Shown: positions 47,034-56,209, counted from the first letter of the stretch. The stretch is DNA of 64,000 nt from an uncultured Verrucomicrobiota bacterium (GCA_903831085.1 CAIKWE010000049.1:1-64000), one strand, 5' to 3'. Translations and numbers: made by a program. Notes: generated from the letters alone by a model not told the origin.

Positions 47034-47672
47034 CTAGAAGCGACCGTAGAAGCGGCGGTAGCCAACAAGAAGAAGACCGCCGAGGCCGATCATCAGCGCG
47101 CTGGCAGGCTCAGGAACAACCTGAATGACTTGAACGGTCTGAACGACTTGGCCGAATAAGCCGGCATTTGACAGGCCGCCGCCGGTGGCGCTGTCAATGG
47201 CGTTCCCGAAAACAACATCCGTATTCATCTCTATGACTTGCGGGAACATGATTCCAGTGATGTCTTCCAATGCCAACATCGGGGTGTAGGAATACCAGTC
47301 ACCCGCCTGCACGTCGCTGCCCTGAAATATCAACGCATACACATAACCGGGGGTAAACGCCTGGCGATAATCTCGAGCGTTGAAACAGGCGTAATCATCC
47401 CAGTCCCCCGAAACGCCGTTTTCCGTAAGGGTGACCGAATCCAACACCACATCATTGTTAACGCCTACGCCAGAGGTGTTGATAGCATCTTTAACACCAT
47501 CGGGGCTGAACATCAGTTGCGCAACAGTCGAGTTGCCAGTGGCGTCACCGAGAATTCCAACGGCAGGATCTCCAGTAAAGTAAAACCCCGCAGAAGCGCA
47601 CCAGGCAACCTGCAGGCTGCCGTACGATGCTGTTGCGAGACCTATCACCAACATGACTAACATTTTCTTCAT
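47034..47672 (-). CDS. PEP-CTERM sorting-domain protein
   Basis: A 212-residue exported protein: signal peptide (MKKMLVMLVIGLATASYG), a Gly/Asn/Asp-rich mature domain without known catalytic motifs, and the C-terminal sorting signal VPEPASALMIGLGGLLLVGY followed by basic residues. Such proteins are recognised by an exosortase (EpsH/XrtA-type) and displayed or secreted with exopolysaccharide; no exosortase gene lies in the window. GAAAGGGG precedes the ATG at 47672. A terminator follows. Confidence 0.88.
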   Translation of the reverse strand: MKKMLVMLVIGLATASYGSLQVAWCASAGFYFTGDPAVGILGDATGNSTVAQLMFSPDGVKDAINTSGVGVNNDVVLDSVTLTENGVSGDWDDYACFNARDYRQAFTPGYVYALIFQGSDVQAGDWYSYTPMLALEDITGIMFPQVIEMNTDVVFGNAIDSATGGGLSNAGLFGQVVQTVQVIQVVPEPASALMIGLGGLLLVGYRRFYGRF

Positions 47673-47752
47673 ACTTTTCCCCTTTCGATTCACAATATCC
47701 TTTCGGGTTGCCCGCATTCTCTGCGCACCCGGTGGGAAATCAAATTTGTTTA

Positions 47753-47789
47753 ATGTCAGGACTCCCTGATTTTTATGTCAGGACTTCCC
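47753..47789. repeat. Short tandem duplication
   Basis: ATGTCAGGACT occurs at 47753 and again at 47775, 22 bases apart, in the gap between the PEP-CTERM and GH79-like genes. Possibly a regulator site pair; no other evidence. Confidence 0.35.
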
Positions 47790-47974
47790 AATTTTTTCGT
47801 AGTGCCATTTCCTACCGGCACAAAAACCCGCTTTTTCAAGGGGTTTTTCAATTTCAACTTGACCCTGAACCGGCGGGCGGCATGATGACCGCAGTGACGG
47901 TTGGGACGGTTGGGAAGCCCATTGATGGTTCCCAGCCGAGCAGTATCAAAAACCACACATCTAGGAGAATGAAA

Positions 47975-49426
47975 ATGAAGTTCATGCCCGGTAAAACTTT
48001 GGCGGCTTTTTTCTTTGCCGCGTTTTGTCTCTCTGCCGTAAATCTGTCCGCGCAGTCGCCGGTCACTCTGCAGGCCGATGTCAATAATCCGGGGCGAGTG
48101 ATGCCTGCCGAGTTTTGCGGGCTAAGTTATGAAATCAAGCTGGTGCTCACCAATGCAACGACCGGCAAACACTATTTCCGTCCGGACAACCAGCCGCTCA
48201 TCAATGCGTTCAAGGTGCTGGGAATAAAACATCTGCGCGTTGGCGGCAACACGGCGGAACGGTCAACCGTTGACATTCCGGGCAAGGCGGACATCGATAA
48301 CCTTTTCGCTTTTGCGAAGGCCGCCGATTTGAAAGTGATTTACACAGTGCGGATGGAGAGCAACGCTCCGGCGGCTTCCGCCGCGGTCGCGAAATATGTC
48401 ATGGACACTTACAAGCCGTATGTCGACTGCCTGACGATTGGCAACGAGCCTGACAAGCCGTGGAAATATCCCGTTTTCGCGGAGGAGTGGAAAAAATACG
48501 CTGACACCATCCTGCTGCCGGACTATACGCCTGATGCGAAATTCTGCGGGCCGAGCGCCACCGGACGAGGCGTGGAATGGGCAAAATCTTTTGCCGACGA
48601 CTTGGGCGGCTGGGATCATCTGGCGTATGTGACGCAGCACGATTATCCCCTGAAAAACGGAGAGCTGGTGACCAATGCCGTACTGGCGGCCGAGGGCCGC
48701 GCGCGCCTGTTATCGACTGACATGTATCAGATATATCAGAAGTTCCACGATGTTTTCGTGCCCGCCGTCAAAGCCAAAGGCGCCCAATATCGTCTGGAGG
48801 AAGCCAACAGTTACAGCCGCGGCGGCGCGGTCGGCGTGAGCGACAACTTCACCGAGTCGTTATGGATCGTCGATTACCTTTATTGGTGGGCCGGGCACGA
48901 TGCGCTGGGAATTAATTTCCACACCGGCGAAAGAGTCCTTCGTGGGCTGCCCGGGCCGGACCGTCCGAATGTCTATACGGCGTTTACCTCGTCATCGAAA
49001 GGATACACGTTTCTGCCGACCAGCTACGGCATGAAGCTGTTTAATCTGGGCTGTCACGGCCGTCTGGTGCCGGTTGGCGTGACCAACAATGCCGACAAGG
49101 TCAATCTGGTGGCTTACGGCACGCTGGATTCAGATAAAACGCTTTACGTCACGGTGCTGAACCGGGAATTCGGCCCGGCGGCTCGCGAGGCGAAAGTCAC
49201 CGTCAATGGCGGAAAACCTTTGGCGCGGGCGGACGTAATCTTCATGACGGCGCCTAATGGCGATATCACCACGATCAACGGCGTCACAATCGGCGGCGCG
49301 GAAATAAAAGACGACGGAAGCTGGAAAGGGAAGTGGACAAAATTGCCGCCTGCTTCCAAAGACGGTTCCGTCACGGTCACCGTGCCGGCCGCCTCCGCGG
49401 CGGTTATTAAGATACAGGGAAAGTAA
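47975..49426 (+). CDS. Secreted glycoside hydrolase, GH79/clan-A-like
   Basis: A 483-residue exported enzyme: signal peptide (MKFMPGKTLAAFFFAAFCLSAVNLSA), then a TIM barrel. TIGNEPDKPW fits the acid/base Glu motif (NEP) of clan A enzymes, and RLEEANSYSRGGAVGVSDNF fits the nucleophile region of GH79 (E-x-NS-x-GG), the family of heparanases and beta-glucuronidases. A C-terminal beta-sandwich (about 400-480) follows. It probably attacks uronic-acid-containing polysaccharide. The start is 47975, seven bases after AGGAG. No sulfatase or SusCD-type genes are adjacent. Confidence 0.7.
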   Translation: MKFMPGKTLAAFFFAAFCLSAVNLSAQSPVTLQADVNNPGRVMPAEFCGLSYEIKLVLTNATTGKHYFRPDNQPLINAFKVLGIKHLRVGGNTAERSTVDIPGKADIDNLFAFAKAADLKVIYTVRMESNAPAASAAVAKYVMDTYKPYVDCLTIGNEPDKPWKYPVFAEEWKKYADTILLPDYTPDAKFCGPSATGRGVEWAKSFADDLGGWDHLAYVTQHDYPLKNGELVTNAVLAAEGRARLLSTDMYQIYQKFHDVFVPAVKAKGAQYRLEEANSYSRGGAVGVSDNFTESLWIVDYLYWWAGHDALGINFHTGERVLRGLPGPDRPNVYTAFTSSSKGYTFLPTSYGMKLFNLGCHGRLVPVGVTNNADKVNLVAYGTLDSDKTLYVTVLNREFGPAAREAKVTVNGGKPLARADVIFMTAPNGDITTINGVTIGGAEIKDDGSWKGKWTKLPPASKDGSVTVTVPAASAAVIKIQGK

Positions 49427-49435
49427 ACCGGCTTG

Positions 49436-50746
49436 ATGAGCGGGATGTTTTCCGCAAATATCCGCGCCGTGCATAAATACAAAAAAGCGCTGGTGGTTGG
49501 ATGCGGGCGCAGCGGAAAAGCCGCCGAGGCGTTGTTGCGTTCCGAAGATTGCGAAACGCTCTCGCTCGATGAAAGCGTTTCTGATTTTTCAGATTTCAAA
49601 TCCCAGGTCTCAAGTTTCTGCCCTGACGTTGCCATCATCAGTCCCGGTTTTTCTCTGAAGCATCCGTGGATAAAAGATTTGATGGAACGCGGCATTCCGC
49701 TTCTTTCTGAACTGGAACTCGGCTGGTCGCGCCGTCATTGTCCGGTGATCGCTGTGACCGGTTCGAACGGCAAGAGCACGGTCGTCAAATGGATTGCTGA
49801 GGCGTTGGCGCAAGCCGGTCAGACGGCAGTGCCGTGCGGCAATTACGGTTTTCCCGTCTGCGCCGCTGTGATGCTTCCCAAAACGCCGGACTGGCTGGTG
49901 ATCGAAGTCAGCTCGTTCCAGCTCGAAACGGTGCATGAGTTCCGTCCGGAGATTGGTCTGCTTCTCAATGTGCTGCCGAATCATCTCGACCGTCACGGAA
50001 CCATGGAAGCTTACCGCAACCTCAAGCTCCGTCTTTTTGAAAATATGCAGAAGACCGACACGGCGGTTGTTCCCTTCGATCTGTTTCCAAACATCGGAAG
50101 AAAACCTTCCAATGGTTGGAAGACCTTTGGTACGGAGCAGGGGGCTGACTTCCAATATTCGGACGGCTGGGTTGGGGAGATCAACCTGACCGGCACCCGG
50201 TTTGCCAACGAAATCCTCGGTGTGGCAGGCGCGGCGGTGGCTGCCGTCTGCGCAGCCTGCGGCGTCCCGGCGGCGGCGGTAGAGGCTTCCGCACGGGGTT
50301 TTGAGCCTCTTCCGCACCGGACGGCGCTGGTGGCGGAGATCGACGGGGTGCAATATGTGGACGACTCCAAGGCCACGAATCTGGTCGCGATGTGCGCGGC
50401 GGTCAAAATGTGCTCCGGAAAGGTTCATTTAATCGCTGGTGGACGGCCAAAAGAGAGTGATTTCAGTTTGGCAAAAGATTTACTGGCGCAGCGGGTATCG
50501 CATCTATATCTTATCGGGGAAGCATCGGGTGCGATGCAGGCTGCGTGGGGAGACGCGGTTCGGTGTGATTCCTGCGGAACGTTAGAAAATGCGGTGATAG
50601 CCGCACAGAAGCAGGCAAAGCCCGGCGAAACGGTTCTCCTCTCTCCTGCGTGTACCAGCTTTGATCAGTTTCGCGATTTTAACGAGCGCGGCGATTGTTT
50701 CGCCGCAGCCGTCCGCGGGCTGAGCGGTAAGGATGGAAGTGTATAA
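49436..50746 (+). CDS. murD: UDP-MurNAc-L-alanine:D-glutamate ligase
   Basis: A 436-residue Mur ligase adding D-glutamate. It has a Rossmann-like first domain (ALVVGCGRSGKAAEALL), VTGSNGKSTVVKWI (ATP loop), EVSSFQLET, NHLDRHGTMEAY and DDSKATN. Several ATGs are possible (49436, 49445) and none has a clear ribosome binding site. Domain 1 carries the FKSQVS repeat (49571-49619), and the middle domain carries two palindromes (50085-50099 and 50107-50121, read NIGRKPSNGWK). It resumes the cell-wall cluster after the insertion that follows mraY. Confidence 0.92.
   Translation: MSGMFSANIRAVHKYKKALVVGCGRSGKAAEALLRSEDCETLSLDESVSDFSDFKSQVSSFCPDVAIISPGFSLKHPWIKDLMERGIPLLSELELGWSRRHCPVIAVTGSNGKSTVVKWIAEALAQAGQTAVPCGNYGFPVCAAVMLPKTPDWLVIEVSSFQLETVHEFRPEIGLLLNVLPNHLDRHGTMEAYRNLKLRLFENMQKTDTAVVPFDLFPNIGRKPSNGWKTFGTEQGADFQYSDGWVGEINLTGTRFANEILGVAGAAVAAVCAACGVPAAAVEASARGFEPLPHRTALVAEIDGVQYVDDSKATNLVAMCAAVKMCSGKVHLIAGGRPKESDFSLAKDLLAQRVSHLYLIGEASGAMQAAWGDAVRCDSCGTLENAVIAAQKQAKPGETVLLSPACTSFDQFRDFNERGDCFAAAVRGLSGKDGSV
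49571..49619 (+). repeat. Dispersed short repeat echoing the E2 linker
   Basis: Encodes VSDFSDFKSQVSS in a surface loop of MurD; the DNA (TTTCAAATCCCAGGTCTCAAG) is close to 3948-3960 in the E2 gene (TTCAAGTCTCAGGTTTC). Confidence 0.4.
50085..50121. repeat. Iterated palindrome, one-mismatch and exact copies
   Basis: TTCCAA-ACA-TCGGAA at 50085-50099 and TTCCAA-TGG-TTGGAA at 50107-50121, inside murD. Confidence 0.85.
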
Positions 50747-50777
50747 AACGGGTAAGGTCATTAAGAAGGAGTTGCTC

Positions 50778-51719
50778 ATGAAGGCGAAGGTTTCGGGGTT
50801 GCTGGTTTTAGTAATGCACATAGCTGTGCTGGCTGGGTTTTCTTTGATGCAGGGTTGCAAGACGGCAAAAGCCGGCGGAGTTTCTCAGGATCAGCCTGTA
50901 GTTCTTCCGCCCGGTCCGGAAATAACCAGTGCTGCTCTTCCCGCAGTTTCCACCGGCGAAAAAGTTCACAGCGTTCAGAAAGGCGAAACCCTTTCGTCCA
51001 TCTCTTCCTCTTACGGCGTATCCTGGAAAAAACTGGCTGAGTACAACAGCATTTCCAATCCAAACCAGCTGAAAGTCGGACAGGAGCTTCGTATTCCCGG
51101 ATCATCCAGCTCGGTTGTGTCCGGATCATCGACCAAACATGCTGCTCCGGTTTCCAGCCGTCCGGTCGCCGGTTCAATCAAGCCGGGAACCTATGTTATT
51201 CAGAAAGGCGATATGCTCGCAACGATTGCCAAACGCAGCGGTCTGACCGTCGCTGAAATCAAAGCGGCAAACGATCTCAAGAGCGACAGTCTGGTTGCCG
51301 GTAAGAAGATCACGATTCCGAAAAAGGGCGCAGTCGCGGCCCCTGCCGCAGCGAAGGCTTCTGCCAAGACGACGAACGCGGCACCTGCTAAAGCCGCCGC
51401 TGATTCCACACTCCCGGCCGCCGCTCCGATAGTGGACGCTGCTGCTCCGGCCGCCGCCGCTTCGACCGGCGCTGTTACGAAGGCAGCTGCTCCGGCGGCC
51501 TCTGCCGCCGCTGCTAATCCGGCAGCCAAGGTGGCCGCTCCGGTGGCCAAGCCGGCCAGCGCTCCGGTGTATGAACATGTTCTTTATCCGGGTGAAACTC
51601 TGGATGACGTAGCCCGCCAGTACGGCAGCTCACAGCAGGAAATCATGAAGCTGAACAACATCACGGATCCTTCCTCGATCAAACCCGGCACCAAGCTGCT
51701 GGTTCCAATTCCGGAATGA
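50778..51719 (+). CDS. LysM-domain lipoprotein
   Basis: A 313-residue lipoprotein with a type II signal (lipobox LMQGC, Cys27) and three LysM domains: KVHSVQKGETLSSISSSYGV, GTYVIQKGDMLATIAKRSGL and YEHVLYPGETLDDVARQYGS. Long Ala/Pro/Thr-rich linkers separate them. LysM binds glycan strands of peptidoglycan, so it probably tethers outer membrane to wall or positions a partner at the septum. No catalytic domain (M23 or NlpC/P60) is present. AAGGAG precedes the start at 50778. Position between murD and ftsW supports a cell-wall or division role. Confidence 0.85.
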   Translation: MKAKVSGLLVLVMHIAVLAGFSLMQGCKTAKAGGVSQDQPVVLPPGPEITSAALPAVSTGEKVHSVQKGETLSSISSSYGVSWKKLAEYNSISNPNQLKVGQELRIPGSSSSVVSGSSTKHAAPVSSRPVAGSIKPGTYVIQKGDMLATIAKRSGLTVAEIKAANDLKSDSLVAGKKITIPKKGAVAAPAAAKASAKTTNAAPAKAAADSTLPAAAPIVDAAAPAAAASTGAVTKAAAPAASAAAANPAAKVAAPVAKPASAPVYEHVLYPGETLDDVARQYGSSQQEIMKLNNITDPSSIKPGTKLLVPIPE

Positions 51720-51737
51720 TCGGCAAAGTTGTTGCGA

Positions 51738-51769
51738 AAAGGGACATCTTCACCGATGTCCCTTTTTTC
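51738..51769 (+). terminator. Terminator between the lysM gene and ftsW
   Basis: AAAAGGGACATC pairs with GATGTCCCTTTT around TTCACC and ends in a T run. ftsW downstream therefore needs readthrough or its own promoter. Confidence 0.85.
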
Positions 51770-51805
51770 ATTCTCATTCCGGACGCTTCATGGAATAGTT
51801 CAGCT

Positions 51806-52945
51806 ATGAAACGGACTATTTTTTTCCTGATCGGCGCAGTGCTGATTCTGGCCACCATCGGTCTGGTCATGCTGTTCAGCGCCAGCATGGTGCGCGGCGA
51901 TGCCATATACAGAAACTCTGCTTATTTTGTAACACGACAACTTTTTTGGATGGCACTTTCTCTGGTTGCCGGGATCATCTGTACACGAGTTGACCTGCAG
52001 TGGTTCCGCAAGGTGGCTCTGCCGATAGCGGGCCTTTGTATTCTGTTTCTGATTCTGGTTCGCATTCCTGGAATCGGCACCAAGATCAACGGAAGCTGGC
52101 GCTGGCTCCGGTTAGGCCCGCTCAATATACAGCCTTCGGAACTTGCAAAAATCGGAGTCATTCTTGCCGCGGCCTGGTGGATTTCCCGCCGCCGCCGCTA
52201 CATGCACACATTTAAACGCGGCATTATGGTGCCGATGGCCGGATTGGGTCTTTTCGCTGTGCTGTTGATGGTCGAACCGGACTTAGGCACAACGGCGCTG
52301 GTGGGGCTTGTAACGATGGCGTTGCTTTATATCGGCGGGGCGCGGCCGCGTTATCTGTTCGGATTCGCCGGCGCAGGGCTGGGCGCACTGGCTGTTTTTC
52401 TTTTGCATAATGAAAACCGCATGCACCGCATTCTGGCTTTCCGCGATCCGGAAAAATATTCGCAGGGCGAGGCGTGGCAGCTGATCAACGGCCTGAATGC
52501 GTTCGCTTCGGGCGGCCCGTACGGCGTGGGTCTCGGCAACAGCATTCAGAAATATCACTACCTGCCCGAGGCGCACACCGACTTTATTCTGCCGATCATC
52601 GGAGAGGAACTGGGTCTGATTGCCACGCTGACGGTACTGATTCTCTTCGTGGTCATTTTCATCTGCGGACTGCGCATTGCGGCCCGCGCCTCCGACGACT
52701 TCGGACGTTTTACCGGGCTGGGAGTTACTCTGATGATCACCTTGCAGGCCATCATCAATCTGGCCGTGGTTACCGGCTCCATGCCCACCAAAGGGATTGC
52801 GCTTCCGTTTATCAGCTACGGCGGGTCGAGCCTGCTCGTTTCGGCGGTGATGGTCGGCCTCCTGATTAACGTGGCGCATACGGCGCGCGACCCGAAGGTG
52901 AAAACCCGCACCGCGCTTTTCAAAGACCGCCAGCGCACAGCCTGA
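51806..52945 (+). CDS. ftsW: FtsW/RodA-family glycosyltransferase
   Basis: A 379-residue SEDS membrane protein with about ten helices that polymerises lipid II. Family features are VMLFSASM, INGSWRWLRLGPLNIQPSELAKI and the C-terminal LPFISYGGSSLL. Its place beside murD and away from rod-shape genes favours FtsW over RodA. I start at 51806 because the longer in-frame version from 51716 would translate through the terminator. There is no ribosome binding site before it, so a leaderless start is possible. Confidence 0.9.
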   Translation: MKRTIFFLIGAVLILATIGLVMLFSASMVRGDAIYRNSAYFVTRQLFWMALSLVAGIICTRVDLQWFRKVALPIAGLCILFLILVRIPGIGTKINGSWRWLRLGPLNIQPSELAKIGVILAAAWWISRRRRYMHTFKRGIMVPMAGLGLFAVLLMVEPDLGTTALVGLVTMALLYIGGARPRYLFGFAGAGLGALAVFLLHNENRMHRILAFRDPEKYSQGEAWQLINGLNAFASGGPYGVGLGNSIQKYHYLPEAHTDFILPIIGEELGLIATLTVLILFVVIFICGLRIAARASDDFGRFTGLGVTLMITLQAIINLAVVTGSMPTKGIALPFISYGGSSLLVSAVMVGLLINVAHTARDPKVKTRTALFKDRQRTA

Positions 52946-52965
52946 TTCAGATCAGTCTGCTAAAA

Positions 52966-55152
52966 ATGAATACCACCCGGAAAAAAGACGACGACCGCCG
53001 CCTCGATGGACAGATCGAGCGGGCTGTTTTCCGTAACGAGGAAAACGGCTACGCCGTGTTGCGTGTCAAAGTCCGCGGGCACAAAGACCTCATCACCGTG
53101 GTCGGCACGGTTTCGAGCGCCAATCCCGGCGAGTGGCTGGCCGCTGACGGCGAATGGATCACCGACACACATTACGGTCAGCAGTTCAAAGCCGAGTCCA
53201 TGCGGATTTCGCAGCCCGACACGCTCGACGGCATCAAAAAATTTCTCGGCTCTGGCATGATCCGCGGCATCGGCAAAGAATATGCCGAGCGACTAGTGCA
53301 GGCTTTCGGACGCGATGTTTTTGACGTGATCGAAAACTCGTCGGCTAAACTGCTCAAGGTCGAAGGAATCGGTCCAGGCCGCCGCGCCAGCATTCGCGCG
53401 GCGTGGGCGGAGCAGAAGGGCGTCCGCGAAATCATGAGCTTTCTCTTCAGCCATGGTGTGAGCACCGCACGCGCCTTCCGGATTTACAAAGCCTACGGCG
53501 AACGCTCCATCGAACTGATTCAGCGCGATCCGTACTGTCTGGCCCGCGACATTCACGGCATCGGCTTTATGATCGCCGACGGCATCGCGCAGAAACTCGG
53601 CATCGCCAAAGATTCTGAACTGCGCGCCCGCGCCGGAATTGAATATGTTCTGCAGGAGCTGACCACCAGCGGCCACTGCGCCGCGCCGCGCGGCGACCTG
53701 CAGAGCAAAGCCGTCGAACTGCTTGAAATTCAGCCTGAACAGATTTCCGGCGCGCTTGATTGGCTGGTTGCCCAAAAACGGCTCATTCTGGACGAAGACC
53801 GCCAAGGTCGCTCACTGGTTTATCTGCCGAAACTTTACTTCGCCGAATGGGCCTTCGCCAAAAAGCTGACGGAACTTAATTTCGGCAAGCATCCTTGCCC
53901 GAAGATCGACTTTGAAAAGGCGCTGGAATGGGTGCAGAAGAAAACAAAAATCCAATTGTCGGAAAACCAATGCGAAGCGCTGCGCCTCGCGGTGCAGGCC
54001 AAAGTGATGGTCATCACCGGCGGACCCGGCGTCGGTAAAACCACGCTGGTGAATTCGATCATTCAGGTTTTGTCGGCGAAAAAACTGACCGTGTTGCTTT
54101 GCGCGCCGACAGGCCGCGCCGCGAAACGGCTGAGCGAAACGACAGGCTTGGAAGCCAAGACAATCCACCGTCTATTGCAGTTTAATCCCGGCACCGGAGG
54201 TTTCCGGCATAACGAAGATAATCCGCTTGTGGGCGATGTTTTCATCATCGACGAAGCCAGCATGATTGATCAGGTGCTGGCGTATCAGCTGTTGCAGGCG
54301 ATTCCGCAGCGCGCGGCGGTTATTTTCGTCGGCGACGCTGACCAGCTTCCGTCCGTCGGGCCGGGGCGTGTACTCTGCGACATCATCGCTTCCGGCGCGG
54401 TGCCGGTCGTTGCGCTCACCGAAATTTTCCGGCAGGCCGCCGAAAGCCGGATCGTTACCGGTGCGCACCGCATCAACCACGGCCAACTGCCTGAGTTTCC
54501 GGAAGAGGGTGACAAATCGTCTGACCTCTATTTTGTCGAAGCCGAAGAGGCGCAGAAGGTGATCGGCGTCATCAGTAAAATGGTCAGCGAATCGCTTCCG
54601 CAACGACTGGGCTTTAATCCGATCGAAGATATTCAGATTCTGACGCCGATGCAGCGCGGCGAACTGGGTGCGCGCAATCTCAATCAGGTCATGCAGGGAC
54701 TGCTGAATCCGGCGGGCCGTGAAATCGAGCGCTTCGGCATGGTCTTTCGTGAGGGCGACCGCGTTATGCAGACCGAAAACGACTATGACAAGGATGTTTT
54801 CAACGGCGACCTTGGCCGCATCGTAGCGATCGACGAAGAACAGCGCGAGGTTGTTGTGAAGATCGACGACCGCCGCGTGAAATATGAGTTTCGCGAACTC
54901 GACGAACTGGTTCATGCCTACGCCGTCACCATCCATAAATCACAGGGCAGTGAATATCCGTGTGTGATTATTCCGGTTCACACCCAGCACTTCGTCATGC
55001 TCCAGCGCAGTCTGCTCTACACGGCGGTCACCCGCGCCAAAAAATTCGCCGTCCTTGTCGGCACGAGAAAAGCAATGGGACTGGCCGTCAGCCGCGCCGA
55101 ATCCCGCGAACGCGTCACCACGCTCAAAGAACGCCTTCAGAGTCAAAAATGA
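52966..55152 (+). CDS. recD2: RecD2-type ATP-dependent DNA helicase
   Basis: A 728-residue superfamily 1B 5'-3' helicase working without RecBC in repair and fork protection. The N-terminal OB-like domain (VFRNEENGYAVLRVKV) and tandem helix-hairpin-helix region (GIGKEYAERLV, VEGIGPGRRASIRAAW) are diagnostic of RecD2. Helicase motifs: Walker A ITGGPGVGKTTLV (about 347-359), CAPTGRAAKRLSE, IIDEASMID, FVGDADQLPSVGPG, and the C-terminal VTIHKSQGSEY. It overlaps the rhodanese gene by four bases. Confidence 0.93.
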   Translation: MNTTRKKDDDRRLDGQIERAVFRNEENGYAVLRVKVRGHKDLITVVGTVSSANPGEWLAADGEWITDTHYGQQFKAESMRISQPDTLDGIKKFLGSGMIRGIGKEYAERLVQAFGRDVFDVIENSSAKLLKVEGIGPGRRASIRAAWAEQKGVREIMSFLFSHGVSTARAFRIYKAYGERSIELIQRDPYCLARDIHGIGFMIADGIAQKLGIAKDSELRARAGIEYVLQELTTSGHCAAPRGDLQSKAVELLEIQPEQISGALDWLVAQKRLILDEDRQGRSLVYLPKLYFAEWAFAKKLTELNFGKHPCPKIDFEKALEWVQKKTKIQLSENQCEALRLAVQAKVMVITGGPGVGKTTLVNSIIQVLSAKKLTVLLCAPTGRAAKRLSETTGLEAKTIHRLLQFNPGTGGFRHNEDNPLVGDVFIIDEASMIDQVLAYQLLQAIPQRAAVIFVGDADQLPSVGPGRVLCDIIASGAVPVVALTEIFRQAAESRIVTGAHRINHGQLPEFPEEGDKSSDLYFVEAEEAQKVIGVISKMVSESLPQRLGFNPIEDIQILTPMQRGELGARNLNQVMQGLLNPAGREIERFGMVFREGDRVMQTENDYDKDVFNGDLGRIVAIDEEQREVVVKIDDRRVKYEFRELDELVHAYAVTIHKSQGSEYPCVIIPVHTQHFVMLQRSLLYTAVTRAKKFAVLVGTRKAMGLAVSRAESRERVTTLKERLQSQK

Positions 55153-55514
55153 AAACAACAACTAAACTGGGAGTAACGATTATGATCTTTGGGTTTTTAT
55201 CGAATCTGTTTTCGTGCAACGCGGCGGAGAAGGTTGATATTCCAGCGCTGGTGCAAAACGGCGCGCTGGTGATTGATGTGCGCACACCGGCTGAGTTTTC
55301 CGGCGGAGCCATTCAGGGTGCTGTGAATATTCCGTATGACGAGATCGCCGCAAGAATCGGGAAGGTTGAAGCCGATAAGAACCGGCCGATCATCGTTTAT
55401 TGCCGAAGCGGCGCGCGCTCCGCAGCTGCCAAAAAATCGCTGGAGCAGGCGGGCTACACGCAGGTGATTAACGGCGGCGGTTTTTCCAAGGTTCGGAAGC
55501 TTCTCGGCCAATAG
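55149..55514 (+). CDS. Exported rhodanese-like sulfurtransferase
   Basis: A 121-residue single-domain rhodanese with the active-site loop VYCRSGARSA holding the catalytic cysteine, plus VIDVRTPAEF and the AVNIPYDEI block. The N-terminus (KLGVTIMIFGFLSNLFSCNA) is a signal peptide or lipoprotein signal with a possible lipobox cysteine, so the protein is probably periplasmic, like PspE. It transfers sulfane sulfur to thiol acceptors. It overlaps recD2. A one-mismatch palindrome near the 3' end is read FSKVRK. Confidence 0.85.
   Translation: MKTTTKLGVTIMIFGFLSNLFSCNAAEKVDIPALVQNGALVIDVRTPAEFSGGAIQGAVNIPYDEIAARIGKVEADKNRPIIVYCRSGARSAAAKKSLEQAGYTQVINGGGFSKVRKLLGQ
55484..55498. repeat. Iterated palindrome, one mismatch
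   Basis: TTCCAA-GGT-TCGGAA near the 3' end of the rhodanese gene, the same variant as 10185-10199. Confidence 0.7.
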
Positions 55515-55569
55515 TTCCCAATTATGCGGCTTCGTTTTTCTTCCGGCTGAAGCTGGTACTCCGAGTTTT

Positions 55570-56202
55570 TTATTTCGCCGCCTGCTGCATGAAGAAGTTG
55601 GTGCGTTTTTCGTAGCCGATGGTGGTGCTTTCGTTGTGACCGGCGTGGACGGTGACGTCGTCGGGCAGGGCGGCCAGTTTTTTCAGCGACTGCGCGAGGA
55701 TTCGTCCGTCGCCGCCGGGCAGATCGGTTCGTCCACAGGTCCCTTTGAATAGAGTGTCGCCGGTGAAGACAACTTTCTCTTTCTCAAAATAATAACAGAC
55801 ACCACCGTGTGTATGGCCGGGGGTTTCCAAACATTGGAACCGCAGATCAGAAATTTTCCAATCTTTGGAAACTTCCGGATGAATGAACTCGGTGGCGGGT
55901 TTTCCGGGGACGGGATAGTAGGGCTGAATCTGGTTTTGCTGTCCGAAGGCCCATTTATAGTCTTCGGCGTGGATATAAACCGGGGCGGGGTGCTTTCTGT
56001 GCAGTTCGTCGAGGGCGCAGAGGTGGTCGGCGTGGCCGTGTGTTAAGAGGTAGGCGGCGACGGCGAGTCCGTTTTTCCGGAGCACGGCTTCGATGTCGGC
56101 AGCGTCGTGGCCGGGATCGATGACGAGCGCCTGTTTTGCATCGCCCCAGACGATGGCGCAGTTTACTTCAAAGGGACCGACGGAGAGAATTTCAACGTTC
56201 AT
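55570..56202 (-). CDS. Metallo-beta-lactamase-fold hydrolase (glyoxalase II-like)
   Basis: A 210-residue MBL-fold hydrolase. The zinc motif THGHADHLCA (HxHxDH), ETPGHTHGGVCY, TGDTLFKGTCGR and the C-terminal HAGHNEST supply the metal ligands. It is of the YcbL/GloB-like type that hydrolyses thioesters such as S-lactoylglutathione, though the substrate is not fixed. I start at 56202 (MNVEILSVGPF), seven bases after TATTCT with no ribosome binding site, another leaderless candidate. Two exact palindromes encode SKDWKI and FQCLE before the third metal motif. Confidence 0.85.
   Translation of the reverse strand: MNVEILSVGPFEVNCAIVWGDAKQALVIDPGHDAADIEAVLRKNGLAVAAYLLTHGHADHLCALDELHRKHPAPVYIHAEDYKWAFGQQNQIQPYYPVPGKPATEFIHPEVSKDWKISDLRFQCLETPGHTHGGVCYYFEKEKVVFTGDTLFKGTCGRTDLPGGDGRILAQSLKKLAALPDDVTVHAGHNESTTIGYEKRTNFFMQQAAK
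55825..55870. repeat. Iterated palindrome, two exact copies
   Basis: TTCCAA-ACA-TTGGAA at 55825-55839 and TTCCAA-TCT-TTGGAA at 55856-55870 inside the MBL-fold gene, read as FQCLE and KDWKI on the minus strand. Confidence 0.9.
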
Positions 56203-56209
56203 GCGGGGG

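Noticed and set aside
51716..51805. N-terminal extension of FtsW
   Set aside because: It would be translated from a terminator hairpin and does not match the family start.
54960..55148. Longer form of the rhodanese
   Set aside because: The extra 63 residues are recD2 DNA read in another frame; the signal peptide starts at 55149.
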